From Loripinus fragilis (Eukaryota; Mollusca; Bivalvia; Lucinida; Lucinidae), in NCBI GenBank assembly GCA_964019695.1, contig OZ026520.1:34328620-34392619 (forward strand): 64,000 bases of DNA, written 5' to 3'. Shown piece by piece: positions 45,001 to 55,059 of this stretch (positions are counted from its first letter, which is position 1; each line of letters opens with the position of its first letter). The notes below the pieces were generated by a model. It did no database searches. It was not told where the DNA came from and saw only the letters and a program-made list of their open reading frames with translations. The position numbers and the translations under genes are program-made.

Positions 45001-45793
45001 CACTCAGGTAATACAGCCGAAAATAACTAGAAGGCTCATACGATGGCCCACATCAACAAATACAACGCGCCATTCAATACTAATGCTTGGCAGCAGACGA
45101 CCATCACATACATCACATCAAAGTATGCAGCAAACGCCCTAACTAGACGACATACGAATAACGTCGCGAAAACCACTTTTCAATCAATGTTATCGCAAAG
45201 AATCAACAATTCACTGAATAAAGCAGCTTATTGGCATATAAATTTCATAATATCATTTGAACCAGGCTTGGTCAAAGAATATTTTAAAAGTAAAGCAAAA
45301 GTATATTTACCATGACAAAACCCACTGAGGAGAATGGATATTAAGAACACGAGTAACCGGCTCGGCTATCACACCCTGTGATTATAATATTGACTGCAGC
45401 GGCCTGAATTCTAGCCTAAGAGACAGCCAGGCTTGTTTGGCTCACTAAATGTTATAATAATACCTTTTACAGCGGTAACGAACAATGATAGAAAAAACAA
45501 TACGGGACACACCACGAAGAGCGGGGTTACGGGACACACAAGACTATTTTAACAGATCGGTAGCTTGAAAGTTCTTCCATGCGAGCTTTATGCTATACCT
45601 TAACAATAACCCATGTGCACTGTGTTCAATCTAGAACATTTTGAAGGTTGGCATTTTCATTTGACTTCAGATGAAAGTAAAATACTGCCCAAAATTTCCC
45701 CATTCACATAATGCTAAAGATGGTCCACTCTATCCTTTGATGAAAAGGGAGCCAATTTTTAATGGCCCCTTTAGATTGACACCGCTAGTGTTT
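42042..45793. other. Long noncoding stretch, no gene called
   Basis: A 3.7-kb stretch without recognised repeats apart from faint periodic phrases such as CAACAGACAACACTC and GCAGACGACACTC near 44950-45010 and GAACAGTATAC near 44515 and 44670. The 90-codon frame at 45043-45315 has a biased Asn/Thr/Ala composition and no domain. Because the stretch looks repeat-poor it is the best place in the window to look for regulatory sequence or short exons. Confidence 0.4.
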
Positions 45794-46295
45794 TGAGCTT
45801 ACCTGAGCCATTGGCTCATAGTGAGCTATTGTGATCATTGGATGTCTGCCGTCCGTTGTGTGTCGTCCATCGTCAACAATTGCTTCAAAGGACATCTCCT
45901 CCTAAACTACAAAATGGATTTGAACCCAATTTGGCAGGAATAATCCTTATATGACCTCTTTAATAATTGTTCAAATTATTATGGTTCGTTACATATCTAG
46001 GTCACACACGCTAAAATTTTCTTGTTTTAAACCACCAGGCCTTTGCCTTGATATTTGGCATGTAGCATCAACTAGTAGACCTCTATCAATATTGTTCAAA
46101 TTATGCCCCTGGGGCTAAAAATGGCTCCACCCGGGGTCACATTTTTACATAGGCTTATATAGGGAAAAATATTGAAAAAAATATTCTTGTCTGAAACCAA
46201 AAGGCCTAGAGCCTTGGTATTTGTTTTGTAGCATCACCTAGTAGACCTCTACCAAATTTGTTCAAATTATGCCCCTGGGGCCATAAATGTAGATA
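45794..46295 (+). mobile_element. 5' part of a Helitron-like/pearl-type element
   Basis: It begins with the small hairpin GAGCTTACCTGAGCCATTGG plus CTCATAGTGAGCT. It then has a GTCTGCCGTCCGTTGTGTGT stretch like the GTCCGTCC block of 38775, AGGACATCTCCTCCTAAACT, and two tandem units of about 167 bp (common phrase CTAGTAGACCTCTA, starts near 46032 and 46199, both ending AAATTATGCCCCTGGGGC). No Helitron-type 3' end follows, so the copy is truncated. Confidence 0.7.
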
Positions 46296-47555
46296 TACCA
46301 GACGCAAACTAAAATCTACACTGAGAATCACATGTTTCATGATTTTCCACTCTATAATCACCACATGTCATTTTGACCACCGAATTTTTCAAGTTTATCA
46401 CAACATAAAGTGATTCAGCATATTGAAAAGAAAGTGTTTGTTTTCTGCGAAATAACATATATAGACGCATCTGATTTCAATGATACAAGGTCACTGAAGC
46501 TTGCATCTGAAAGAAAACAGAGCTTGTTTACATTTTTGCGTATTTGACGATTTTCTACTTTCGTTTTCGTCACTGAGCAAGCATGACACGATCGATTGCA
46601 GTAAAACTTTTTGATTTTTTAACATACTATTTTGGGTAGACATACAATAGCTAAAACTGATAACATGACATTCTTTGATTTTTAAAATATGCATTGGGAC
46701 CAGAATAATACTTCTGTTTTCCCTACGGAAACTAGTGACAGGACATTCTCAAGTTGACCACAGGAAGTATTTCAATTTGTTTTTACAATGACCACCGCCC
46801 GTGGTTAATTTGAAAGTTTGCAGGGCGTGATTAATGAGGAAAACATGAAGATGGTGGTGTGATTTCAATCACAGTCAGTTCAATAATAGTTCAACAAAGG
46901 TGACACACATCCTCCAGTCCCACATATACTTTCCTGAAAAAAGTTTTCTGAATGGTTATGAATTAAACTGAAGCTTCATTAGCTAGCAGGAATCATCTTG
47001 TCTTAAGACGAAAAGTTTGACCAATCGCAGTGCACACAACAAATTTATGAGAAACATTGCGCGCAACTAATTAATAGGATGAGGCACAATAACTTTTTAA
47101 ACCATTGATAATCTGTTTTTATCATACAGCAGCTCTGAAGCATTGAACTTTCTCGAGTGCTTTTTCAAAATAATGTCCCATTCACAAATATAGACCAAAC
47201 TTTATTAATCCTAAAGTATACCCTATAAGCAGAAGCAAAGACAAAGTTTCGCTAGACCAGGCACAGGGTTATAAAACTGCTTCCATGCTCTACTCAACTG
47301 AGCATGACACATCACCTGCTCATAAAAACTTTAGAAAGACTTTTTTGCTTTCAAACTCTCAGATAAATTAGTTACAATGCTAATAATTATCAAAATACGT
47401 ACAATTATTTCCTTTTTACATCATTGTATGAGCATGATAAGCTTCAAGTGTAACTTGGTTGAGTATGAAAAACCCTGTGTGCCAGGCATCCAGATTAGGG
47501 TGTGTTTTTGACATTCATTTTCTAATTTCACAATCAAATTTATGTTGATGTTTTT
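46296..47555. other. Noncoding stretch, nothing recognised
   Basis: No repeat partner or supported gene in this stretch. Confidence 0.4.
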
Positions 47556-47556
47556 T

Positions 47557-47605
47557 TGGGTGCTCAAAAGAACCGTCTCATTGAGATGGTTCTTTTGAGC
47601 ACACA
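47557..47605. repeat. Solo hairpin of the 162-bp satellite
   Basis: TGCTCAAAAGAACCGTCTCA pairs almost perfectly with TGAGATGGTTCTTTTGAGCA, followed by CACAAAACATGTG. This is the hairpin module of the array at 14901-16300, 31 kb away, better paired than any array unit and without the rest of the unit. Confidence 0.85.
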
Positions 47606-47656
47606 AAACATGTGTTTAAACGGAAGAATAATCTTACAATTTTACGATCAACAACT

Positions 47657-47860
47657 TTGTAGTCTTTTCGCTTACTGTAAAGGCGGCAACTTTAATATTC
47701 ATATCTGGGCGAGTATGCTAAACAAGCGAAATCGGGTTTTATTTTTAATTTGGTGAAGAATTCATAAGTTGTTTGTGCCGCGCAAACGTGCGTGCATTTC
47801 ATTAAAATCCTAACCGTGTACACACTGAGCTCACGTTGGCCACTCTGTTGCTTTAAAACT
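47657..47860 (-). mobile_element. MITE-A copy C, truncated, inverted
   Basis: It begins TAGTCTTTTCGCTTACTGTA and AAGGCGGCAACTTTAATATT, then CGAAATCGGGTTTTATTTTT and GCGCAAACGTGCGTGC. This matches the right half of MITE-A copies A and B in reverse. It ends near GAGCTCACGTTGGCC, before the nested MITE-B would start. Confidence 0.85.
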
Positions 47861-48056
47861 TTGGGGGATACGCTTTCTTATGTTGAATTTCTGTAGCATA
47901 ATAACGGCGTGCAAAAGCGTGAAAGATGCATGGTTTAAAAGAGCCAGTTCCAGAGCAAAGACTTACATCTTTCTGAAAATAAAACTTTTCAATTTATTGT
48001 TGGGTTACCATAATAGGTATCAAACAATGTTCTGCACTCATTTGACCACAGGAGAA

Positions 48057-48207
48057 TTTGTTTGTTTGTTTGTTTGTTTGATTTGATTATTAACGTCTCA
48101 TCAACAATCTTCCAGTTAAACAGGGACGGGTCTTCCCGGGTTGAACCAGTACTAAGCTAGGATAAACGTGTCTTGCTCAAGCACAACGCAGTGACGCCGG
48201 TGAGGAT
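48057..48207 (-). mobile_element. SINE fragment with 10-bp target duplication
   Basis: Flanked by CACAGGAGAA at 48047-48056 and 48208-48217. On the minus strand it runs from CCTCACCGGCGTCACTGCGT through GAGCAAGACACGTTTATCCT to a CAAA-repeat tail (seen as TTTGTTTGTTTG at 48057). The tRNA-like head present at 63290-63475 is missing, so it is 5'-truncated. Confidence 0.9.
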
Positions 48208-48219
48208 CACAGGAGAAAC

Positions 48220-48732
48220 ATACAGAACATTAAACGTGCTTCACGGGTGTCGCTGAACATATCTAGGTAAAGTTGTCGAATCTAGAATTTCAACAGAACT
48301 TTTATTTCACATTTACCGTCGCAACTACGTATATTTGCTTTCACATTTACGGTTACACGTTTTCACATTTGCGGGAAGGCTTATTAAATATGTGGTAAAA
48401 AGTTTTCACATTTACCAGGCCTTATTACATTTTCGAGCCGAAACACGTTAAGTTAACCAATTCGGTCTTTGTTGTGTCCCATCCCGATTTTAGCATGTAA
48501 ACAGTGTATTTTCTAACACTTTAAGATTTATAAGTTTAAGGTTTATGTCTCAACACTCAAGTAAAAGAAAAGCAATGGAAATGGTCAATAGTCATTCCTA
48601 ACAGCGTTTATCAACAGCAAGTGCCCCCGCAATTGCCAAAAAATACTGTCCCATCGTCATAGTATGTAATTTTAAGAAAGTTATTATGCTCAAATGATTG
48701 TTTTATTAAGCAGTTTTCAGCTTTATTTTACT

Positions 48733-48733
<1 letters not shown>
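48220..48733. other. Noncoding stretch, nothing recognised
   Basis: Phrases TTTCACATTTAC and variants recur at about 48302, 48340, 48365 and 48400, a weak short-period repeat. No gene. Confidence 0.4.

Positions 48734-48769
<36 letters not shown>
48734..48769 (+). repeat. (AC)18 microsatellite
   Basis: Uninterrupted dinucleotide run. Confidence 0.97.
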
Positions 48770-48770
<1 letters not shown>

Positions 48771-49463
48771 AATTTAACCATCTCACAAATAACACACCAT
48801 GCATGTTAAGCTCACATCAAACATCTCTATGTCAAGAGGCTTAATATGTGCATGGACAAAAGAAACGAATTTGGAAAAATACAATTTTTTATTTCCAATA
48901 CCAAAAATACCAAAAAAGAATGTAATTTTCATTATTCATCATCTACTGTTTCATGATCAAAACAGTTATTTTTTTCCTGGTCAACTCTTCAAATTTGACG
49001 GATATAATTAAAATAATAACTGTACTCATAGAATTACAGTTGAATACCACTGGCAATTCATAACAAACCTGCTTAGACCATGCTGAGAAGCAAAAACATT
49101 ATATAAATTCTACATAATAGGCTTTTTTGATCAGAAAGAGATCCAAGTAGAAGTGCATGCTATAAAAGCTTTTAAATATTTCAGTTTTGTAAGAAATTTG
49201 GTATGTACAAGTATACTTCATCACAGTAACGTAGTTCACATTCAAATTCAGTGGTGCTCTTTGTGAGGCTGAATGAATTGAAATTTTTGGATTAGCACTT
49301 TTTAGACATCATTATCTAATTGACCAATACCAATAAGTAAGATAATAACATAAAAATGAAAATCTAAGCCAAAAGAATTGTGGGACAAAATTGGCTGCAA
49401 TTGGTGAACTTAACTCGTTTTGGCTGTTTCACATTTAGGGGTGCGATAAGGAGGTTTTTGAAT
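48770..49463. other. Noncoding stretch, nothing recognised
   Basis: AT-rich with no supported gene or repeat partner. Confidence 0.4.
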
Positions 49464-49935
49464 CTACCACGATAGCATTTCAACTACCAAGATGAGCTGG
49501 AAACTACCACACAGGACGAACCGAGCATGAATCGTAAACGAGTAAAGGCTCAGATTTTTTTTCTGTGTAGGAATGTTTATTTAGGGTCTTTTTATCATTT
49601 CCATCGGCAAATGATATCAAATTCCATTTAACTTGACAGATATGGGCTAAAATCCTTCGAACTTTGGTGAAAGTTGGTCCGGCGCTCAATGGGGAAAAAC
49701 GAATCTAAAGAAAGAAAATAACTTTTCATACAAAATTTTGGGCTAGAAGGGACGCTGAGGCATATTTACACGGAACCACATTGTCGGATTTCACCATTGT
49801 TTGTTCTTAGTTGTAAAATAAACAAAAATGGAAGTGACACCAACCTTTCTTTATCCAATTTTCGGCCTGGAAACTACCACGACGTGTCCTGGATGTGGCT
49901 TGGGAACAAAATTACGTTAACACAATTTCGTGGTA
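49464..49935. mobile_element. Possible 470-bp element with CTACCACGA ends
   Basis: The left end TCTACCACGATAG and the right end TTTCGTGGTAGTCC are inverted. CTGGAAACTACCAC occurs as a direct repeat at 49497 and 49868, near each end. The inverted ends are short, and the size and class are guesses. Confidence 0.4.
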
Positions 49936-50006
49936 GTCCCTAGGTTTACCATCCGTGCAACTATGGTTAAAACATATCGCTGTCAGAAAGTGGGAAAGCA
50001 GTATGC

Positions 50007-50272
50007 TTAACCCTTAAAGCGCCAAGAAAAAAATGCATCTGAAAATGTCGTCTGCTGAAGTCGTCTGCAGCAATCGTCTGCAGCAAATAGTTGCATTGCC
50101 TAACATTACTGACGTAGTAAGTATAGAAGCAAACAGCGTGGATCCAGATCAGACTGCTCGAATAGGAGCAGTTTGATCTTGGTCCACACTGTTTGCCATA
50201 GAGGCTTCTTAAACATTTCAGCAGACGAGAAAAGCAGACGACTTTTGTTGCGATTGGCGCATTAAGGGTTAA
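50007..50272. mobile_element. MITE-B, complete, TTAA-flanked
   Basis: The ends are TTAACCCTTAAAGCGCCAA and TTGGCGCATTAAGGGTTAA. The TTAA at each end fits a TTAA target duplication followed by CCCTTAA, as in piggyBac-type elements (inference). Inner arms carry GTCGTCTGCTG and AAGCAGACGAC. The centre (50138-50200) is the recurring palindrome GTGGATCCAGATCAGACTGC with its partner GCAGTTTGATCTTGGTCCAC. This free-standing copy defines the boundaries of the nested copies in MITE-A. Confidence 0.88.
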
Positions 50273-50407
50273 AGTGCACATTGGTTGCTACAGATGATTC
50301 CAAGGCGCATTAAGTCCCACCTTACATTGAATGTAAACAAATTAAATGGGCCTCGTTATTTTGTTGGACGTTAACAACAAGTGCATAGGCATCCATAGCG
50401 CTTCAAA

Positions 50408-50611
50408 GCGGATCCAGAGGGGATGGGTGGGCAGGGGATCCAGACACGCATACTTCCTTGAAAATAACAGGTTGCCATGTTTCTCTAGAAATATATGTAC
50501 GGACCCCTCCGAGAAATTGCTTCTTTAGGGAGCTTCGTACGCCCCTCTGTGAAATACGTTGATGATTTTAAAGAATGTCGGGACCCAATTGACCGAATTT
50601 TCTGGATCCGC
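50408..50611. mobile_element. GCGGATC-ended element, second copy
   Basis: GCGGATCCAGAGGGGATGGG at the left is inverted as TTTCTGGATCCGC at the right. It shares its left end with 8044-8328 (also GGGCAGGGGATCC versus GGGCAAGGGGTCC), but the interior differs. Frames across it are not credible. Confidence 0.6.
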
Positions 50612-50981
50612 GCACGAATTGATAATTGGACACGCTACAAGCCAAACTTCAATATTCTAGCGAGTCTTCGAAGCTAAGAATGTTGGTTTTGAATTTATCC
50701 TTTCTCTTGAGACCTGACGATACCTCGTGCTAGAGTGCTTCCTTTCTGCGACAATTGAATTTATCAGTTACCTCTCATATCAACTGCAGTGTCGCACGTT
50801 GCCTGATAAACGTTATCTTTCTCACGGCATGTGCCTTTATCACGTCATGATGGCTTGCACTTTTAATGACGTCGCCAATGACGTTGAATCGACACAAAAA
50901 CGACCATTAAGTCATAATCGCTAGTTTGAAGAGTGGATCAACTTAGTAAGCTGATATATATATTTTTAGAATAAGGTTCGC

Positions 50982-51102
50982 GTCTTTTGATATCAAGTTT
51001 ACCAGGCTCGGATTTGAGAACGCTTGTTGAATCGCTCAGCAAGCCTCGCGATGTCAACAAGCGTTCTCAAAGCCTCGCCTGGTAAACTTGATATCAAAAG
51101 AC
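50982..51102. mobile_element. 121-bp hairpin, 49-bp arms
   Basis: GTCTTTTGATATCAAGTTTA (from 50982) pairs with TAAACTTGATATCAAAAGAC (to 51102), continuing through AGAACGCTTGTTGA with TCAACAAGCGTTCT. There are about four mismatches in 49 bases. The loop reads AGCAAGCCTCGC, whose complement GCGAGGCTTGCT resembles the loops of the hairpins at 29.4 and 41.1 kb. Confidence 0.92.
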
Positions 51103-51128
51103 ACTCACCTAGTATTCTCTATTTACCT

Positions 51129-51644
51129 GGGCCCGGAATTACAATGCCTCCTTAGCGTTAAGGAAGGCTTAAGCTAAGTATTGATTTTTCAGGATGCGAA
51201 AAATAACGTTTAAAAGTGATTAAAATCAAAATAGTTTTAATTTTTCTGAAGATCACAATGATATCTTTGACCACAAATACCACATCGATCCAGGCAATTT
51301 ATTTAGCATTTAGTATAGCATGCTGAAATATCAATACTTAACTTAAGTCTTGCTTTACTTTAAGGAGGCATTGTAATTCCTGGCCCTGACCCGGAATTAC
51401 AATGCCTCCTTAAAGTTAATGAAGACTTCAGTTAAGTATTGATATTTCAACATGCCATATTAAATGCTAAACAAATTGCCTGGGTCGATGTGGTACTTAA
51501 GGTCAAATGTATCATTGTGATCGTCAGAAAAAACGAAACTATTTTGATTTTAATCAGTTTGAAACATTATTTTTCGCAACCTGAAAAATCAATACTTTAC
51601 TTAAGGCTTCCTTAACTTTAAGCAGGCATTGTAATTCCGGGCCC
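51129..51644. mobile_element. Two MITEs back to back, nested palindrome
   Basis: Copy 1 (51129-51383) and copy 2 (51388-51644) each start CCCGGAATTACAATGCCTCC or its close variant and end with the inverse GGAGGCATTGTAATTCC; the final copy has GCAGGCATTGTAATTCCGGG. The interior of copy 2 is in turn the inverse of copy 1 (TCGATCCAGGCAATTT with AAATTGCCTGGGTCGA), so the whole 516 bp is one palindrome made of two smaller ones. Noncoding. Confidence 0.9.
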
Positions 51645-52019
51645 TGGTCGGAAACCACGGCGATAAATTTAACTTGACTCTCATCTTTGCGGAAATGTTC
51701 CTTTTCCCTTCTGACGTAATCCTGCAGTATATAAAGAAAGGCAACATGTTACTTTTTTATATATAAAATGTTAAGCATTCAACATTGCGTGTACTGAGCT
51801 TTACACGATGAAGATTCTTATAGTTACTACGAAGAGGTGGATTGCTCCAGGATCTATCGCATTGGTGCTTTATTTTCTATGCTCAAGAGTATCCTCGCAG
51901 AATTTTTCTAGAGAATATTCAACGGTTCCTATCAACGTAGAAGAAAATATTATTGAAAGAAGGTATTTCGAAGTTCATTTCAATATGTTGTTCCCTATCG
52001 GAGACCAACGTAACAAGCA
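51645..52019. other. Noncoding spacer with an unsupported frame
   Basis: The 81-codon frame at 51808-52053 has a hydrophobic N-terminal stretch (IALVLYFLC) that could be read as a signal peptide, but it runs into the palindromic core at 52020 and has no known domain. Confidence 0.35.
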
Positions 52020-52080
52020 TTGTTTACCCCCAGACCAGACTGCCTGTAAATGAGCAGTCTGGTCTCGGTCCAAACTGTTG
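52020..52080. repeat. Palindromic core copy
   Basis: CCAGACCAGACTGCCTG pairs with GAGCAGTCTGGTCTCGG and is followed by TCCAAACTGTT. A variant in which TCAG has become CCAG on both arms, that is, a compensated change. Confidence 0.8.
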
Positions 52081-52324
52081 ACATGAATTAAAACGAATTT
52101 TTGTCAGTAGGCGAAATCGACAGATCACAAAAGAACACGTTCGGCTGACATTGGACGTTTAAAGGCATGCAATTTGCAGAAATCTTAAAGCAATCCACAA
52201 TTAAACCAACTCGCGAGTTCTTTTTTTAAATAAAGGAGCTCTAGCGATACTCTAGTTGAGATAATAGCAAACTCCAAATTTTCAAATGAGCCACAAGATG
52301 TAATTTCCAACAATGTTACATTTT

Positions 52325-52500
52325 GACAAGTGTAGACTCAGACAAGCCTGTGCAGCCTCATTTTAAGCTTAGAAACTCCAAATGATGTTCAGTCAATAGC
52401 TTAACACTCATTGAATGTTAAAGCGACTAGCAAATGCTCTGATCAGATTGCGCGTATGTGCAGTCTGATCTGAGGCTGTGCTGGTCGCACATACCACATT
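52325..52500. repeat. Dispersed repeat with related hairpin
   Basis: It contains GTGTAGACTCAGACAAGCCT, GCTCTGATCAGATTGCGCG, and GTGCAGTCTGATCTGAGGCT. GATCAGATTGC pairs with GCAGTCTGATC. It resembles the palindromic core but has its own flanks (GCTGTGCTGGTCGCACAT). Confidence 0.6.
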
Positions 52501-52599
52501 GTTGGAAATCTCATTGTCGCGGCTCAAATTGCTTTAGGGTTTTTAAAATTGGTGTAGTTCGGCAGCAAAATATGCATGATAAGCATCAAAATACGTTTC

Positions 52600-52735
52600 G
52601 AAGCAATGGGCCCCCCAGGGGTTTTGGGGATCAGGGGAGAATGGCTATTTATTTTCAGGGAGCTGGGGAGCACTGGTGATTATTTTAGGGGAGGTAGGGA
52701 GCAAGCTCATAATTTTGGGATTATTAGCCAATAAA
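52600..52735 (+). repeat. Short degenerate G-rich repeat, left block
   Basis: After GGGCCCCCCAGGGG, phrases of the type TTTTCAGGGAGCTGGGGAG recur every 25-35 bases. A matching block with the same strand bias is at 54430-54615, ending CCCCCTTGGGGGCC. The two may be the ends of one 2-kb element. Confidence 0.55.
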
Positions 52736-53269
52736 TTACAGTTTTTGCTGTTATATGGATATCGTTGTATATAAGTTTCAAGATGAAACATCAGGTCTTT
52801 TAGTATATATGAAATTAGGAGTGGTCTTATGCACCACATTCATTTATTTTTATGATCGTTCTTTCAGGGCACATAGGCGATCACAGCTATTGTCCTGAAT
52901 TTACATCATCGACATCATAGCCTCTAATTTTCAATTCCATAATGGACTGTTTCATATGCATATGTTGCTAATGATTGAATAGCCTTATCAAGTTTCTAAG
53001 ACTAGATCATAATCGTCAAAAGCCTCTTTCTTTTCGAATCAGAGCTGCTACATCGGCTATTGCCAGGGTTGATCAGAAGATGACATTAAACGTATGGGTG
53101 GATTGGAATCTAATGCTGATCGTAGCCAATCCGCCTGCAAGTTTTTGCATTTCTTTAGGTTTATCACCTGTATAGGAAGCTGCTAATCGAGTAGGTTATG
53201 TTTGTTTTTTGTTTGTTTGTTTTTTACAGTAACTCGGCTGTCAAGATGCTTGTCATTTACGTATGCTTC

Positions 53270-53625
53270 TCATCCAAGTCAGTACAAGGCTGCTGGTTGA
53301 AGTTATTAAATATGTTACTTTTTTTTCTTTACATTTTTTCGAAATTAAATTATATTCAAATTAGATACCAAACCAGGTCAGTATAAGACTGCTGGTAGAT
53401 TATGCTTTGTTGTTTAATTTTATTTTTTAAACTAGATTATTCTCTCATTACCAGGTCAGTATAAGGCTGCTGGTGTAAAACATTATGGTCAGTTTTAAGA
53501 TATATATTTGCCTTATTTGGCTGGATCAGGCTCTTTCGGACATAGAGTCAGGCCTTATCAGGTCATTATAAGGCTGCTGTTAAGTGCCTGGATTCATGGG
53601 GGTCAGTAGAAGGCTGCTCCATTAG
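53270..53625 (+). repeat. Tandem repeat with 'GTCAGTATAAGGCTGCTGGT', five units
   Basis: The phrase, with variants, occurs at about 53276, 53374, 53452, 53559 and 53601, spaced 40-108 bp. Between units the sequence is AT-rich and less conserved, so the 20-base phrase is the conserved element. It lies midway between the two G-rich blocks. Confidence 0.75.
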
Positions 53626-54429
53626 TTCTGTATATAATGTCATGTTTTGAAGGTCTTTATCTGACGTGTGGATGACTCAGTTTACTTTTTTGTTGCATGG
53701 CACCAGCAAATAATCAAGAAGATCCTCGGGTGGGGCTGCAAAAAATTTGCAAAGCTTTTGCAACCTTTTTGCTGGTGGCCTTTTTAACACCCCACCTTTT
53801 CGGTGTATGTCTGGATGACATAATAATCAATGTCATTCTTTTGAATAACAAATCACATGTAATTTTTATGACATGTATTATTGATTATTTTGCATATCGT
53901 CATTTGGTATATAAATGACAATTTCACTCAATCTTTGTCGCTGTCATTTGTCACCTCAAACAAGCTTGATCTTCTTGTTTATCTCTGGAGAATGTGTCGC
54001 AAATATACTTACTTGATTTAACTGAAGTTAAACAAGCGTATAGGCACTAATAAGCAATTGTAGAACATACTTTTTATAGTTAAATGCTTTCACTAAAAGG
54101 TCTAGAAAAATCTAGTTTAAGCTGTTGGAAAAATCAGCCCCTGTTCCCGAAAAGAAAACCGAATGGTTTGTCTCTAAACTTCCAAGCCTACTCTACTAGG
54201 TACAGCAACAGCATTTAAGGATGGCCTCATACTTTGAGCCATATATAACGAATTTCATTGAAATTAATTATATTTGTCATGCGTTCCATGGCTTTTATAT
54301 GTCATGTATTCCATGACAAAAGACCTGTCTTTACATGTATAAGACAAAATATTAAATGATCATTAAGTCATGCGCTCATATATAGCTTCATAGTTTTGAA
54401 GTATGTGATTTTATCTAATGGAAAAATAA

Positions 54430-54615
54430 ATACATTTTAGGGAGAAGTCGCTTATATTTTTGAAGATTTGGGGAGAAGTTGAACTATTTTTAGGGATTTG
54501 GGGAGTGAAGGCAAATAATTTTAGGGAGACAATGACATTATTTGCAGGGAGACGGGGAGATCAATGCATTATTTTCAGGGATCAAGGAAGCACAGACCCC
54601 CCCTTGGGGGCCTCA
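54430..54615 (+). repeat. Short degenerate G-rich repeat, right block
   Basis: Phrases ATTTTAGGGAGAAG, GATTTGGGGAG and TTTTAGGGAGACAATGA recur every 25-35 bases and end in ACCCCCCCTTGGGGGCCTC. Companion of 52600-52735. Confidence 0.55.
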
Positions 54616-55059
54616 GCAATTCATCATTAGCAAAGCAGTTTAAACTTGCGCTTTCTACTACCATCCCTCGTCTCACGTCTTTATACTAGGTGTCGTTCAG
54701 ACCAGACTTTGGGTAAATGCGTTCTAGTTTTCAAAAGGAAAAAGTGCTACACTGTTAAGGATAGAAGTGTTCTTCATTTTACAAAACTTTACGTATTCCT
54801 CATGCGCATGCGTACGCAATATACTTAATATTGAGCATTTGTCATTGTAATGGTGAAACTAAGGCGAGTTCAACAATGCGAGCGCTTGATCGAGCGCTTG
54901 TCAGTGTCATCATTACATTGTTGAACGATAGCGAGCGCTCGCTCAATAAAAAATGGCTGCGCCCAGTAACAAACAAACCAAATGCCCCAGTTGGTCGGAA
55001 AGCAAAGCGAAATACCTTTCTAGCTTCAGTTTGATTGATCCATTACATATATCCACACA

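Noticed and set aside
45043..45315. 90-codon frame
   Set aside because: Biased Asn/Thr/Ala composition in a weakly periodic stretch, no domain, no splice support.
51808..52053. 81-codon frame with a signal-peptide-like start
   Set aside because: It reads into a palindromic repeat core and ends soon after; a hydrophobic start in AT-rich DNA is weak evidence.
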